64,000 nt of DNA from Streptomyces yatensis (lineage in GTDB: Bacteria > Actinomycetota > Actinomycetes > Streptomycetales > Streptomycetaceae): positions 7,316,001-7,380,000 of the forward strand of contig NZ_CP072941.1 in NCBI RefSeq assembly GCF_018069625.1, read 5' to 3'. A model generated the notes under the pieces. It was not told the origin of the DNA, did no database searches, and saw only the letters and a list, made by a program, of their open reading frames with translations. A program made the position numbers and the translations under genes. The first letter of the stretch is position 1. Each line of letters begins with the position of its first letter. Of the stretch, positions 18,246 to 27,589 are shown one piece after another.

Positions 18246-18381
18246 CCTGCGGCGGGCCGGTCCCCTCCCCGCCCCTTCCCGAAACCGGGGCTTCGCCCCA
18301 GGCCCCGGGGGTCCGGGCGGGCGGAGCCCCTGCCATGCGGCGGAGCCGCATGGCAGTGCGGCGGGAAGGGGCGGCGAGGGG
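18246..18381. terminator. bidirectional terminator / dispersed palindromic repeat
   Basis: Between convergent genes. It contains a perfect hairpin TGCCATGCGGC (18331-18341), loop GGA, then the complementary arm (18345-18355). It is enclosed by a longer imperfect inverted repeat, TCCCCTCCCCGCCCCTTCCC near 18261 against its complement near 18361-18381. The left part (18246-18301) recurs in inverse orientation at 57554-57609, so it is a dispersed intergenic repeat. Confidence 0.65.
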
Positions 18382-18405
18382 AAAATCGGCCGGGCTGCCG
18401 GCCCG

Positions 18406-19290
18406 TCAGATCACGGGCGGGCGGCCCAGTTTGGTCATCCGCCACACCGTGCGCCAGCGCATCGGGCGGCGGCGGCCGCAGGAGGTGCGCAGCCCCTCCA
18501 GGAAGCCGCCCGCCCAGGCCCGCAGCCCCGTCAGTGAGCGGGTGCGGGCGAGTGTGAGCAGCGTCCAGGTGCCGAGGTAGAGCGGGACCAGCGGCAGCGG
18601 CAGATGGCGGCGGGCCAGCCAGACCCGGTTGCGGGCGGTCATCCGGTGGTAGACGGCGTGCCGGGCGGGGGAGGTCCTGGGGTGCTGGAGCAGCAGCTCG
18701 GGGGCGTAGACGACCTTCCAGCGCGCGTCGAGCGCCCGCCAGGCGAGGTCGGTCTCCTCATGGGTGAAGAAGAACGCGTCCGGCCAGCCGCCGATCTGCT
18801 CCAGCATCGCCACCGACAGGGCGTGGCCGCCGCCGAGGAAGGTGGTCACCTCGCCGCCGCGCATAGGATCGGAGGTGCGCAGCCGGGGCACGTGGCGGCG
18901 CTGGGTCTCGCCCGTCTCGTCGGCGATGCGGAAGCTCACGATGCCCAGGCGCGGGTCCTCGGCGTACAGCTCGCGCACCCTGCGGAAGACGTCGGCGTCC
19001 ACCAGCAGCCCGTCGTCGTCGAGGTCGATGACGACGTCCACGTCGCCGAAGTCGCGCAGCCGCCGCCAGGCGACGTTACGGCCGCCCGAGACGCCGAGGT
19101 TCTCCTCCAGTTCGACCGCGGTCACCTCGGCGGGGAACTCCGGGAGCGGGGAGCCGTTGCCGACGACCACGATGCGGGCCGGCGGCACGTCCTGCTTCGC
19201 GACCGACTCCAGCAGGGCGGCCACCTCTCTGGGCCGGTTGCCCATGGTCAGGACGGCGATACCCAGGCGTGGTTCGGGGGCGGCGGACAC
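18406..19290 (-). CDS. family 2 glycosyltransferase
   Basis: A 294-residue GT-A fold glycosyltransferase: nucleotide-sugar binding start (GIAVLTMGNRPREVAALLESV, about 9-29), metal-binding DDD at VVIDLDDDGLLVDADVF (near 92), and an acceptor-side motif FTHEETDLAWRA (near 180). A hydrophobic stretch near 235-250 could touch the membrane. The GTG at 19290 follows GGAG. Probably transfers a sugar to a cell-surface lipid or polymer; donor and acceptor are unknown. No glycan cluster is adjacent. Confidence 0.85.
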   Translation of the reverse strand: MSAAPEPRLGIAVLTMGNRPREVAALLESVAKQDVPPARIVVVGNGSPLPEFPAEVTAVELEENLGVSGGRNVAWRRLRDFGDVDVVIDLDDDGLLVDADVFRRVRELYAEDPRLGIVSFRIADETGETQRRHVPRLRTSDPMRGGEVTTFLGGGHALSVAMLEQIGGWPDAFFFTHEETDLAWRALDARWKVVYAPELLLQHPRTSPARHAVYHRMTARNRVWLARRHLPLPLVPLYLGTWTLLTLARTRSLTGLRAWAGGFLEGLRTSCGRRRPMRWRTVWRMTKLGRPPVI

Positions 19291-19487
19291 GGTGGGACTC
19301 CAGAGCTCGGGTGCGATGCCCGCGATCGTAGCCGTTCACCCGGAAGGACACTTCCGTACGGCTGATGTTCGTCAAGGACCGAGCGGCCGGCCTCGAAGAG
19401 CGAGCGGAACAAAAAGACCGAGCAGAACGACAGGGCGGAACGACAGGGCGGAACGAAGAGACAGGGCAAGAAGACTGGGCGGGGCGA

Positions 19488-20102
19488 TCAGCCGTCGAGC
19501 GCGGCGAGGGCCTTCCTGGCCGCGCTGATGGCGCCCTTACGGATCGCATCGCCGTCGGCGGCCTTGTGGCTCTCGAAGTCGCCGCCGTTGTAGGTCACGG
19601 TGACGGTGGCGTTGTCCTGGTGGACCGTCACCACCGCCTCGCGGATGCCCTGGTCGTCGTCCTTGGTGGTCTTCTCGGTCACCGACGCGTCGTCGCCGAG
19701 GCCGGGCACCGCGCTGCCGCCCTCGCTCCCGCTCGTCTTCCCGGCGGTGCTCTTGACGTCGTAGGCGATGTCCAGCCAGCGGTAGTCGAAGTCGTCCAGG
19801 GCGTGCCAGGAGCAGCCCGTGCGGCGGCCGAGGTCGCTGGACTTCAGCTCGTTCCCGGTCGCCTTGGCACCCGGCACCAGGTCCTTGATCATCGACTCCG
19901 GGAGGGTGGTGCACGCCTCCGCGGGCGGCTTGGCGTAGCGCGGCGCGGCGGCGCCGGTGGCCGGGGCCGAGGTCTGCGGGGAGGGGCCCGCCGGGGTGGC
20001 GCCCGCGTCCGAGTCGTCCGACGTCGTCAGGGCCACCCCCGCGGCGGCGATGACGGCGACGGGCAGCAGACGGGCGACCAAGGTGAGCGGCAGAGAACGC
20101 AC
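19488..20102 (-). CDS. secreted DUF3558-like protein
   Basis: A 204-residue exported protein. An N-terminal hydrophobic signal segment (residues 6-26) is followed by a Thr/Ser/Pro/Ala-rich linker (about 28-56) and a globular domain with two cysteines (CTTLPE and GCSWHA) and a DYRWLDIAYDV motif. This resembles the DUF3558 family of actinobacterial secreted or lipid-anchored proteins, but there is no clear lipobox cysteine, so it may be membrane-anchored or released. GTG start at 20102 after GAAGAGAG. Function unknown. Confidence 0.65.
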   Translation of the reverse strand: MRSLPLTLVARLLPVAVIAAAGVALTTSDDSDAGATPAGPSPQTSAPATGAAAPRYAKPPAEACTTLPESMIKDLVPGAKATGNELKSSDLGRRTGCSWHALDDFDYRWLDIAYDVKSTAGKTSGSEGGSAVPGLGDDASVTEKTTKDDDQGIREAVVTVHQDNATVTVTYNGGDFESHKAADGDAIRKGAISAARKALAALDG

Positions 20103-20353
20103 GGCGGTCTCTCTTCGTTCGGATGGCGGTCGTGGGGCGGTGGTGAAGGGTGTGGCGCGGTGGGAAACGACCCTGCCATATGGAGCGGGCGTCGAACAGT
20201 CCGGGGTGGGAGAGGGCGCCGGTGCGGAGGTGGGTGAGCGGGTGCGTCGGCGGTGGCGGCGGAGCCGCTGTGCCGATGGAGTGAATTGCCCGCATCCTCA
20301 CATTATCTCCACAATTGGAGGGTTATCTAGGACGGGTGACGATCCCTCATCCG

Positions 20354-21127
20354 TCAGCCGCGGCCGATGTACGGCATCGCCGTCGCCATGACCGTCGCGA
20401 ACTGCACGTTGGCCTCCAGCGGCAGCGACGCCATATGCCGCACCGTGCGCGCCACGTCGGCGACGTCCATCACGGGCTCGACCGCCACCTCCCCGTTCGC
20501 CTGCGGTACACCGGCGGACATCCGCTCGGTCATCTCGGTCGCCGCGTTGCCGATGTCGATCTGCCCGCAGGCGATGCGGTACCGGCGCCCGTCCAGCGAC
20601 AGCGACTTGGTGAGCCCCGTGACGGCGTGCTTGGTGGCGGTGTACGCCACGCTGTCCGGCCGGGGCGCGTGCGCCGAGATGGAGCCGTTGTTGATGATCC
20701 GTCCGCCTTGTGGCTCCTGATCCCGCATCAGCCGGAACGCCGCCTGGGCGCACAGGAACGCGCCCGTCAGATTGGTGTCCACGACCGACCGCCAGTCCTC
20801 GTGGGCCAGGTCCGCCAGGGCCACCCCGCGCGGGCCGAAGCTCCCCGCGTTGTTGAACAGCAGATCGAGCCGTCCGAACCGCTCCCGCACCGCCGCGAAG
20901 AGCGCCGCCACCCGCTCCGGCCTGGCCACATCCGTCGGCACCACGGGGGCCGGCGGGCCGCCGCCGGCCAGCCGCGCCGTCTCCGCCAGGGCCTCCTCGC
21001 GGCGCCCCGCCAGCACCACCGACCAGCCCGACTCCAGGAGTTCGAGCGCCACCGCCCGGCCGACCCCGGAGCCCGCGCCCGTCACCACCGCCACTTTCGA
21101 CACCACCGACACACGACCGTCGCTCAT
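20354..21127 (-). CDS. short-chain dehydrogenase/reductase
   Basis: A 257-residue classical SDR. Cofactor motif TGAGSGVG (16-23) and AGRREEAL suggest NADP(H); also the NNAG motif near 91, catalytic Ser in NNGSIS and Y-x-x-x-K in YTATK near 168. The C-terminal [20 protein letters not shown] pattern is typical of bacterial SDRs of unknown substrate. Single gene, divergent from phoD. No strong ribosome site is visible before the ATG. Confidence 0.9.
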   Translation of the reverse strand: MSDGRVSVVSKVAVVTGAGSGVGRAVALELLESGWSVVLAGRREEALAETARLAGGGPPAPVVPTDVARPERVAALFAAVRERFGRLDLLFNNAGSFGPRGVALADLAHEDWRSVVDTNLTGAFLCAQAAFRLMRDQEPQGGRIINNGSISAHAPRPDSVAYTATKHAVTGLTKSLSLDGRRYRIACGQIDIGNAATEMTERMSAGVPQANGEVAVEPVMDVADVARTVRHMASLPLEANVQFATVMATAMPYIGRG

Positions 21128-21151
21128 GGCGCCGCAGCGTACGCCACGTCA

Positions 21152-21179
21152 GTTCGCCCTGTGGACATGTCGATTCGCC
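21152..21179 (+). promoter_or_regulatory. possible PHO box upstream of phoD
   Basis: GTTCGCC at 21152 and ATTCGCC at 21173 resemble PhoP direct-repeat units (GTTCACC). The spacing is 21 bp rather than 22, and the middle unit is poor, so this is tentative. Confidence 0.25.
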
Positions 21180-21300
21180 GCAATGGTCCCTTCCGGCAAC
21201 GGACCTCACCCAGCGGTCATATCGATGTCGTGTGCACGCAAGCGGGCGGCCGTCCCCCGACACTGCAATTCCTCTGACGCCACGAGCCAGGGGAGAGCAC

Positions 21301-22923
21301 ATGGCACACGACTCGCACCAGCAGGCCATACGAGCCGCGGCCGCACGTCTGGGACGCCGCCGCTTCCTCACCGTCACCGGGGCCGCCGCCGCGCTCGCGT
21401 TCACCACCAACCTGCCCAGCGCCCACGCCGCGCAGGTGTCCCCGCGCGCGCTCGCCGACAACCCCTTCACGCTCGGCGTGGCCTCCGGCGACCCGCTGCC
21501 CGGCTCGGTCGTGCTGTGGACCAGGCTGGCGCCCCGCCCGTACGAGCCCGGCAACGGGCTGCCCGAAGAGGGCACCGTCAAGGTCGAGTGGGAGATCGCG
21601 CGCGACGAGAAGTTCACGCGCGTCGCCCGCCGGGGGACCACCTCCGCGCACGCCGAGTTCAACTACACGGTGCACGTGGACGCCAGCGGGCTCGAGCCGG
21701 ACCGCGTCTACTGGTACCGCTTCCGGGCCGGGAACTGGACCAGCCCGGTCGGCCGCACCCGCACCACCCCCGTCCTGGGCGCCAAGGTCCGGGACGTGCG
21801 CTTCGGCCTGGTCTCCTGCCAGGCGTACCACGACGGCTACTTCACCGCCTACCGCCACCTGGCGGACGAGGACCTGGACGCCGTCTTCCACGTGGGCGAC
21901 TACCAGTACGAGTACGCGGTCAACTCCGTCGGCGGCGCCCGGAAGTACACCGACCGCACCCTCCCCGCGGTGTTCAACACCGAGACGATGACCCTCGAGG
22001 ACTACCGGCTGCGGTACGCGCTCTACAAGTCCGACGAGGACCTCCAGGCCGCTCACGCCGCGTTCCCCTGGTTCGTCACCTGGGACGACCACGAGACCGA
22101 GAACAACTACGCCGACGACATCGACGAGAACGGCGGCCCCTCGGACGAGTTCCTGATCCGCCGCGCCGCCGCCTACCGGGCGTACTGGGAGAACATGCCG
22201 CTGCGGATGCCCCAGCAGCCGGACGGCGCCGACATGCGGCTCTACCGCCGCTTCCACTACGGCAAGCTGGCCCAGTTCGACATCCTCGACACCCGGCAGT
22301 ACCGCTCCAACCAGGCGTACGGCGACGGCTGGCAGTACCCCGGCCCGGAGTCCGAGGACCCCGCGCGCACCCTCACCGGCTCCGCCCAGGAGCGCTGGCT
22401 GCTGAGCGGCTTCCAGAGCTCCACCGCCACCTGGAACGTACTGCCGCAGCAGGTCACCTTCTCCCAGCGGAAGAACACCACGGCCGCGCGCTCCCAGCTC
22501 TCCATGGACTCCTGGGACGGCTACCCCGCCTCCCGCGAGCGGATCCTGGCCGGTGTCGAGCAGGCGGGCCTGGAGAACTTCGTGGTGCTCACCGGCGATG
22601 TCCATGTGCACTACGCCTTCGACATCAAGAAGGACTTCGACGACCCGGCCTCCCGGACCCTGGGCGTGGAGTTCGTCGGCACCTCCATCAGCAGCGGCAA
22701 GGACGGCGCCGACAAGCCCGCCAACTGGGCCACCTACATGGCCGCCAACCCGCATATGAAGTTCTACAACGGCCGGCGCGGCTATGTGACGCTCTCGCTG
22801 GACGAGGAGCGGGCACGGGCCGACTACAAGACCGTCTCCGCGGTCACCACCCCGGGCGCGCCGCTCACCACGGCGGCGTCATTCGTCAGCGAGGCCGGGA
22901 ACCCCGGCCTCAAGCAGGTCTGA
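21301..22923 (+). CDS. phoD: PhoD-type alkaline phosphatase
   Basis: A 540-residue PhoD phosphodiesterase/alkaline phosphatase, exported by Tat: the twin-arginine signal RRRFLTV is at residues 19-25 and cleavage is likely after SAHA (about 43). An N-terminal PhoD domain (about 50-145) and the catalytic metallophosphatase core follow, with FHVGDYQYEY, WDDHETENNY and LTGDVHVHYAF as metal-binding segments. It releases phosphate from extracellular organic phosphates. ATG at 21301 after GGGGAGAG. Expected to be PhoRP-controlled; the upstream PHO box is weak. Confidence 0.93.
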   Translation: MAHDSHQQAIRAAAARLGRRRFLTVTGAAAALAFTTNLPSAHAAQVSPRALADNPFTLGVASGDPLPGSVVLWTRLAPRPYEPGNGLPEEGTVKVEWEIARDEKFTRVARRGTTSAHAEFNYTVHVDASGLEPDRVYWYRFRAGNWTSPVGRTRTTPVLGAKVRDVRFGLVSCQAYHDGYFTAYRHLADEDLDAVFHVGDYQYEYAVNSVGGARKYTDRTLPAVFNTETMTLEDYRLRYALYKSDEDLQAAHAAFPWFVTWDDHETENNYADDIDENGGPSDEFLIRRAAAYRAYWENMPLRMPQQPDGADMRLYRRFHYGKLAQFDILDTRQYRSNQAYGDGWQYPGPESEDPARTLTGSAQERWLLSGFQSSTATWNVLPQQVTFSQRKNTTAARSQLSMDSWDGYPASRERILAGVEQAGLENFVVLTGDVHVHYAFDIKKDFDDPASRTLGVEFVGTSISSGKDGADKPANWATYMAANPHMKFYNGRRGYVTLSLDEERARADYKTVSAVTTPGAPLTTAASFVSEAGNPGLKQV

Positions 22924-22987
22924 CGAACGGGCGGGCCCGGCGCGCACCCCAAGCGCCGGGCCCGCCCGGTTCACACCTCACACCCCG

Positions 22988-24001
22988 TCACCCCACGCCC
23001 TCGTCCTCGCCCGGATAGCGCACCCCGAGCCGCTCCCGCGCCGCGTCCAGGGTCCGCATCACCGCCAGCGTGCCGTCCAGCGGCACCAGCGGGGACTCCG
23101 TCTCGCCCGCGCGCAGGCAGCGCATCACCTCCGCCGCCTCCCGCTGGTAGGAGCGCAGCCCGTCCACCGCCGTGATCTCCTCCGGATCCCGGCCGGGCCG
23201 GTGCAGTACGAAGCGCTCGGGGTGGAAGAAGCCGCGCGGGAACTCGATCCGCCCCGCGGTGCCCGTCACCGCCGCCGTCATCGGCGTATCCGCGGTGATC
23301 GAGCAGGAGAGCAGCGCCACCGCCCCGCCGTCCCAGCCCAGCGCCAGGCCCGTGTTCACGTCCACGCCCTCGGGGGAGAGCTGACCCACCGCCCGTATCT
23401 CGTCCGGTGCGCCGAGCAGCAACTGCGCGAAGGACACCGGATAGACGCCGAGGTCCAGCAGGGCGCCGCCGCCCAGCGCCGGATCGCGCAGCCGGTGGTC
23501 CGGGTCGATCGGGCCGGGCAGCCCGAAGTCCGCGTGGATCGCCCGGACCTCACCGATCGCGCCGTCGTGGACCAGCTCGGCCATCCGGCGGACGACCGGA
23601 TCGCAGTACGTCCACATCGCCTCCATCAGGAAGCGGCCCCGGTCCCGGGCCAGGTCCACCAGCTCCTCGGCCTGACGGACATTGAGCGTGAACGGCTTCT
23701 CGCACAGCACCGCCCGCCCCGCCTCCAGGCACAGTCCGGCCGCCTCCCGATGGGCCGAGTGCGGGGTGGCGACATAGATCACATCGATGTCGTCATCGGC
23801 GGCCAGCTCCGCCCAGCCGCCGTAGGCGCGGGATATCCCGAACCGCTCCGCGAATCGCTTGGCCGACTCCGGGCGGCGCGAGCCGACCGCGATGACCTGC
23901 GCGTCCGCCATCTCCAGCAGATCCGTGGTGAACGAGGCGGCGATCCCACCGGTCGCCAGAATCCCCCACCGCACGGCCCTTGACCCGCTTGTCCCGGCCA
24001 T
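22988..24001 (-). CDS. Gfo/Idh/MocA-family oxidoreductase
   Basis: A 337-residue NAD(P)-dependent oxidoreductase. An N-terminal Rossmann fold (VRWGILATGGIAASFTTDL, with SRRPESAKRFAERFG) carries the CEKPF motif near residue 102 (ALCEKPFTLN type), followed by the C-terminal Gfo/Idh/MocA domain with GGGALLDLGVYPV. Usual substrates are sugars, inositols or dihydrodiols. I chose the ATG at 24001, which begins at the Rossmann fold; a longer open frame upstream runs through the divergent promoter region. Divergent from the Bcr/CflA exporter. Confidence 0.9.
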   Translation of the reverse strand: MAGTSGSRAVRWGILATGGIAASFTTDLLEMADAQVIAVGSRRPESAKRFAERFGISRAYGGWAELAADDDIDVIYVATPHSAHREAAGLCLEAGRAVLCEKPFTLNVRQAEELVDLARDRGRFLMEAMWTYCDPVVRRMAELVHDGAIGEVRAIHADFGLPGPIDPDHRLRDPALGGGALLDLGVYPVSFAQLLLGAPDEIRAVGQLSPEGVDVNTGLALGWDGGAVALLSCSITADTPMTAAVTGTAGRIEFPRGFFHPERFVLHRPGRDPEEITAVDGLRSYQREAAEVMRCLRAGETESPLVPLDGTLAVMRTLDAARERLGVRYPGEDEGVG

Positions 24002-24092
24002 TCCGACCCCGTTCCCCCCTGTCCACAGGAGTTCGACCCCATTCGAATTGCTGAGAGCATAGAGACGCATCAACGACTCATGGAAGGTACGC

Positions 24093-25433
24093 ATGCAGCA
24101 GCCCGGCCAACCGGCCGCCGCTCCCACCCGGGCCGACCGTCCCGGAACCTTGTCCCCCGACACCTCCGCCGCCTCCCGCACCTCCGCTGCCGCCCTCCCC
24201 GGGCTCACCGCGCAGCGCCGTACGAGCCTCCTCGTCACCCTGATCCTCGGCGGGCTCACCGCACTCCCGCCGCTGTCCATGGACATGTACCTCCCGGCCC
24301 TGCCGGAGGTCACCGACGGGTTCCACAGCTCGGCCGCCACCGCCCAGCTCACCCTCACCGCCTGCCTGATGGGCATGGCGCTCGGCCAGCTCGCCGTCGG
24401 CCCGATGAGCGACCGGTGGGGGCGCCGCCGTCCGCTGCTCATCGGCATGGTGATCTACGTCATCGCCACCGCCATCTGCGCCTTCGCCCCCACCGCCGGG
24501 CTGCTCATCGGCTTCCGGCTGCTCCAGGGGCTCGCGGGCGCGGCCGGCATCGTGATCGCCCGCGCCGTGGTCCGGGACCTCTACGACGGCATCGCGATGG
24601 CCCGCTTCTTCTCCACCCTGATGCTGATCTCGGGCGTGGCGCCCATCGTGGCCCCGCTCATCGGCGGCCAGATCCTGCGCTTCACCGACTGGCGCGGGGT
24701 CTTCGCGGTGCTCACCGTGATCGGCACCCTGCTCACCTTCGTGGTCTGGCGGTGGCTGGGCGAGACGCTGCCGCCCGAGCGGCGCCAGGACGGCGGGCTC
24801 GGCCAGACCCTGCGCACCATGCGCGGGCTGCTCGCCGACCGCGTCTTCACCGGCTACATGCTCGCGGGCAGCTTCGCCTTCGCGGCGCTCTTCGCCTATG
24901 TCGCCGGGTCGTCCTTCATCGTCCAGGAGATCTACGGCGCCTCACCGCAGACCTTCAGCCTGCTCTTCGGGCTGAACTCGATCGGCCTGATCGCCACCGG
25001 CCAGCTCAACGGCCGGGTGCTGGTCGGCCGGGTCAGCATGGACAAGGTGCTGATGGCCGGGCTGGTCGTGATCACCGTCGCGGCGGCCGTGCTGCTCGTG
25101 CTGGCCTCCGGGGTCTTCGGGAAGGCCGGTCTCGTCCCGGTGGCCGGGAGCCTGTTCGTGCTGATGTCCGCGATGGGCCTGGCCATGCCGAACACCAACG
25201 CCCAGGCCCTGAACCGCACCCCGCACGCCGCCGGTTCCGCCTCCGCGCTGCTGGGCACCTCCACCTTCCTGCTGGGCGCCGTCGCCTCCCCGCTGGTGGG
25301 GATCGCGGGGGAGACCACGGCGGTGCCGATGGCCGTCGTACAGCTCGTCTCCGCACTCGCGGCCATCGCCTGCTTCGTGGGACTCTGCCGTCCGTGGCAG
25401 CGACGTACCAAGCAGAGCGTGACCGTGGTCTGA
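24093..25433 (+). CDS. Bcr/CflA-type MFS multidrug exporter
   Basis: A 446-residue, 12-helix major facilitator protein of the Bcr/CflA (DHA1) subfamily. It shows PLSMDMYLPALPEV in helix 1, the motif A loop (GPMSDRWGRRRPLL, about 106-119) and RAVVRDLYDG. Proton-driven efflux of small hydrophobic drugs is the family role. ATG at 24093 after GGAAGG. It overlaps the start assigned to the serine hydrolase by about 40 bp. Confidence 0.92.
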   Translation: MQQPGQPAAAPTRADRPGTLSPDTSAASRTSAAALPGLTAQRRTSLLVTLILGGLTALPPLSMDMYLPALPEVTDGFHSSAATAQLTLTACLMGMALGQLAVGPMSDRWGRRRPLLIGMVIYVIATAICAFAPTAGLLIGFRLLQGLAGAAGIVIARAVVRDLYDGIAMARFFSTLMLISGVAPIVAPLIGGQILRFTDWRGVFAVLTVIGTLLTFVVWRWLGETLPPERRQDGGLGQTLRTMRGLLADRVFTGYMLAGSFAFAALFAYVAGSSFIVQEIYGASPQTFSLLFGLNSIGLIATGQLNGRVLVGRVSMDKVLMAGLVVITVAAAVLLVLASGVFGKAGLVPVAGSLFVLMSAMGLAMPNTNAQALNRTPHAAGSASALLGTSTFLLGAVASPLVGIAGETTAVPMAVVQLVSALAAIACFVGLCRPWQRRTKQSVTVV

Positions 25434-26497
25434 CCCGGCTGCTGGAGATCGTCAGGGCGCTTCCCGAAGGGGAGCGCCCTTGGTGTTCGGGGGTGGCGCT
25501 GGCCGCCGGGACCGCGTCGGGCCCGCTGGCCGAGGAGTCCTTCGGCTGGGCGGTGCGCTACGCGGCGTACGACGAGCGGGCCGACCGGGGCGTGGAGCTG
25601 CCGCGCGAGCGGTGGGTGCCGGTGCGCCACGACACCCTCTTCGACCTCGCCTCGCTCACCAAGCTGTGCACCACGATCGTGGCGCTGCGGGCCGTCGAGC
25701 GCGGGCTGATCGCGCTGGACGGGCGGGTCGCCGCGTACGCCCCGGAGTGCACGGCCGCCGCCGAGCACGGCATCACCGTGCGGCAGCTGCTCACCCACAC
25801 CTCGGGGCTGGTTCCCGAACTGCCGCTGTACGAGGAGGACGGGGTGCGGCGGCGGTGGGCCCGGCTCGCGGCCGAGCCGCCGGTCACCCCGCCCGGCACC
25901 GCCCGCCGCTACTCCGACCTCAACTTCCTGCTGCTGCAGCGGGTGCTGGAGCGGACCGCGGGGCGGCCGCTGGACCGGCTCGTCCAGGAGACGGTCACCG
26001 GCCCGCTGGGCATGGCAGCCACCCGCTTCACCCCTCCCGCCTCCTGGCTGCCCCGGATCGCGGCCACCGAGGACCAGCGGCGGCCCTGGGGCAAGGCGGA
26101 CCGGGGGATGCTGCGGGGCGTGGTGCACGACGAGAACGCGTGGGCGCTGGGCGGGGTCGCGGGCCACGCCGGGCTCTTCTCGACCGCCGGGGACCTGGCG
26201 GTGCTGTGCCGGGCGCTGCTGGCCGGCGGCGGGCCCGTGCTGTCGCCGGATTCCACCGAGCTGATGCTGAGCGCTCCTGGGCTGGGGTTCGAGGTCGACC
26301 AGCCGTGGTTCATGGGGGAGTTGGCGGGGCGGGGTGCCGCGGGGCACACCGGGTTCACCGGGACGAGTCTGGTGGTGGACCGGGCCCGCGGGGTGTATCT
26401 GGTGCTGCTCGCCACGACGGTGCATCCGCGGAGGCGGCCCGGGGACAGTGGGCCCCGGGCGGCGGCGGGGACGGCGTTGGCGCGGGCGGTGGAGTGA
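25394..26497 (+). CDS. serine hydrolase (class C beta-lactamase family)
   Basis: A 367-residue penicillin-binding-protein/beta-lactamase-fold hydrolase with SxxK as SLTK (about 87-90), YxN-type YSDLN (about 173) and a KTG-equivalent HTG (GHTGFTG, near 318). No signal peptide, so it is probably a cytosolic esterase or peptidase rather than a true beta-lactamase. The start is uncertain: GTG at 25394 overlaps the exporter gene and gives the expected N-terminal helix; later GTGs would truncate it. A strong hairpin (GGGCGCT...AGCGCCC, about 25455-25480) lies inside the early coding region. Confidence 0.82.
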   Translation: MAATYQAERDRGLTRLLEIVRALPEGERPWCSGVALAAGTASGPLAEESFGWAVRYAAYDERADRGVELPRERWVPVRHDTLFDLASLTKLCTTIVALRAVERGLIALDGRVAAYAPECTAAAEHGITVRQLLTHTSGLVPELPLYEEDGVRRRWARLAAEPPVTPPGTARRYSDLNFLLLQRVLERTAGRPLDRLVQETVTGPLGMAATRFTPPASWLPRIAATEDQRRPWGKADRGMLRGVVHDENAWALGGVAGHAGLFSTAGDLAVLCRALLAGGGPVLSPDSTELMLSAPGLGFEVDQPWFMGELAGRGAAGHTGFTGTSLVVDRARGVYLVLLATTVHPRRRPGDSGPRAAAGTALARAVE

Positions 26498-26519
26498 GGG
26501 GCGCCCGCCGCGTGGGGGG

Positions 26520-26585
26520 CTCCGCCCCCTCGACCCCCGCCGGGGCTCCGCCCCGGACCCCGCTCCTCAAACGCCGGAGGGGCTG
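26520..26585. terminator. convergent terminator with dispersed GC repeat
   Basis: Between converging genes. It holds GGGGGCTCCGCCCCC-like hairpins and the motif CTCCTCAAACGCCGGAGGGG, which recurs with one or two changes at about 57168, 57252 and, inverted, 57499. It overlaps the last codons of the Rsm22-like gene. Confidence 0.55.
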
Positions 26586-27589
26586 GATTCCTCCGGTGGC
26601 CAGACGTCGCCCCAGGACACGTCGCGGGCGGCCCGGTACAGCGGGCCCTGACGCTTGGTCACCGTGGTGCGGGCCAGCCCCGCCTCCGGGGCGCACAGGT
26701 CCAGCAGCACCTGGCCCTTGCGGATCTGCGGGCGGCGCACCACCCGCGCGTCGGCGGGCGCGGCGTCGAACCGTACGGCCGCGACATAGCTGAACTTCTC
26801 GTCCTCGTACGGCAGCGAACCGCCCTTGACCTGCCGGTGGAGGGAGGAGCGGCGGACCCGGGCGGCGAAGTGGCACCAGTCGGTGCCGGGCTCGATCGGG
26901 CAGGCCGCGCCGTGCGGGCAGGGGGCGACGAGGCGCAGCCCGGCCGCCAGCAGCCGGTCCCGCGCCTCGCGGATCCGCAGATAGCCGTCCGGGGTGCCCG
27001 GTTCGATCAGCACCACGGCCTCGGCCGCGCGCGCCGCCTCGGCCACCACGGCCTTCCGGTCGGCCTCGGTCAGCTCGCCCAGCACATAGCTGACGGTGAC
27101 CAGGTCGGTCCCGTCCGGCAGTGCGAGCCCGTCCCCTATCGCCCGGCGCTGCCAGCGGGCGGTGCGCAGTGCCTCGGAGGGCGCCTGCCCGGCCAGCTCG
27201 CGGCCGAGGGCCAGCGCGGGCTCGGCCCAGTCCAGGACGGTGGTGGTGTGCCCGTCGCGCGGCCAGGTGGCGGCCACCGCCCAGCTCGCCGCGCCCGTAC
27301 CGCCGCCGATGTCGATATGCGAGGCCGGGGCCCAGCCGGGCGTGCGGGCGCGGAAGGCGGCGAGCGCGGCGCGCACGGCCTCGAAGGTCGCGGGCATCCG
27401 GTACGCGGCGTAGGCGGCGACGTCGGAGCGGTCGCGCAGCACGGGAGCGTCGGTCGGGGTGCGCCCCCGGTAGTGGCCGATCAGCCGGTCGACCGCCTGG
27501 GCCGCCTGGCGGGGCGGCAGACCGTCGAGCAGACCGGCGAGCGCGGTCTGCGGCGTCTCGTCGGTGCGGGTGGCGTCGGGGGCGTGCAT
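26567..27589 (-). CDS. Rsm22-like rRNA methyltransferase family protein
   Basis: A 340-residue member of the Rsm22 family (small-ribosomal-subunit-associated methyltransferase-like). The SAM-binding signature HIDIGGGTGAASWAVAATWP is near 95, with LVTVSYVLGELTEADR near 175. A cysteine cluster CPHGAACPIEPGTDWCHFA (about 235-253) and a C-terminal LLDLCAPEAG match the Fe-S or zinc-binding cysteines reported for this family. The ATG at 27589 lacks a clear ribosome site and may be leaderless. Exact target unknown. Confidence 0.8.
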   Translation of the reverse strand: MHAPDATRTDETPQTALAGLLDGLPPRQAAQAVDRLIGHYRGRTPTDAPVLRDRSDVAAYAAYRMPATFEAVRAALAAFRARTPGWAPASHIDIGGGTGAASWAVAATWPRDGHTTTVLDWAEPALALGRELAGQAPSEALRTARWQRRAIGDGLALPDGTDLVTVSYVLGELTEADRKAVVAEAARAAEAVVLIEPGTPDGYLRIREARDRLLAAGLRLVAPCPHGAACPIEPGTDWCHFAARVRRSSLHRQVKGGSLPYEDEKFSYVAAVRFDAAPADARVVRRPQIRKGQVLLDLCAPEAGLARTTVTKRQGPLYRAARDVSWGDVWPPEESSPSGV

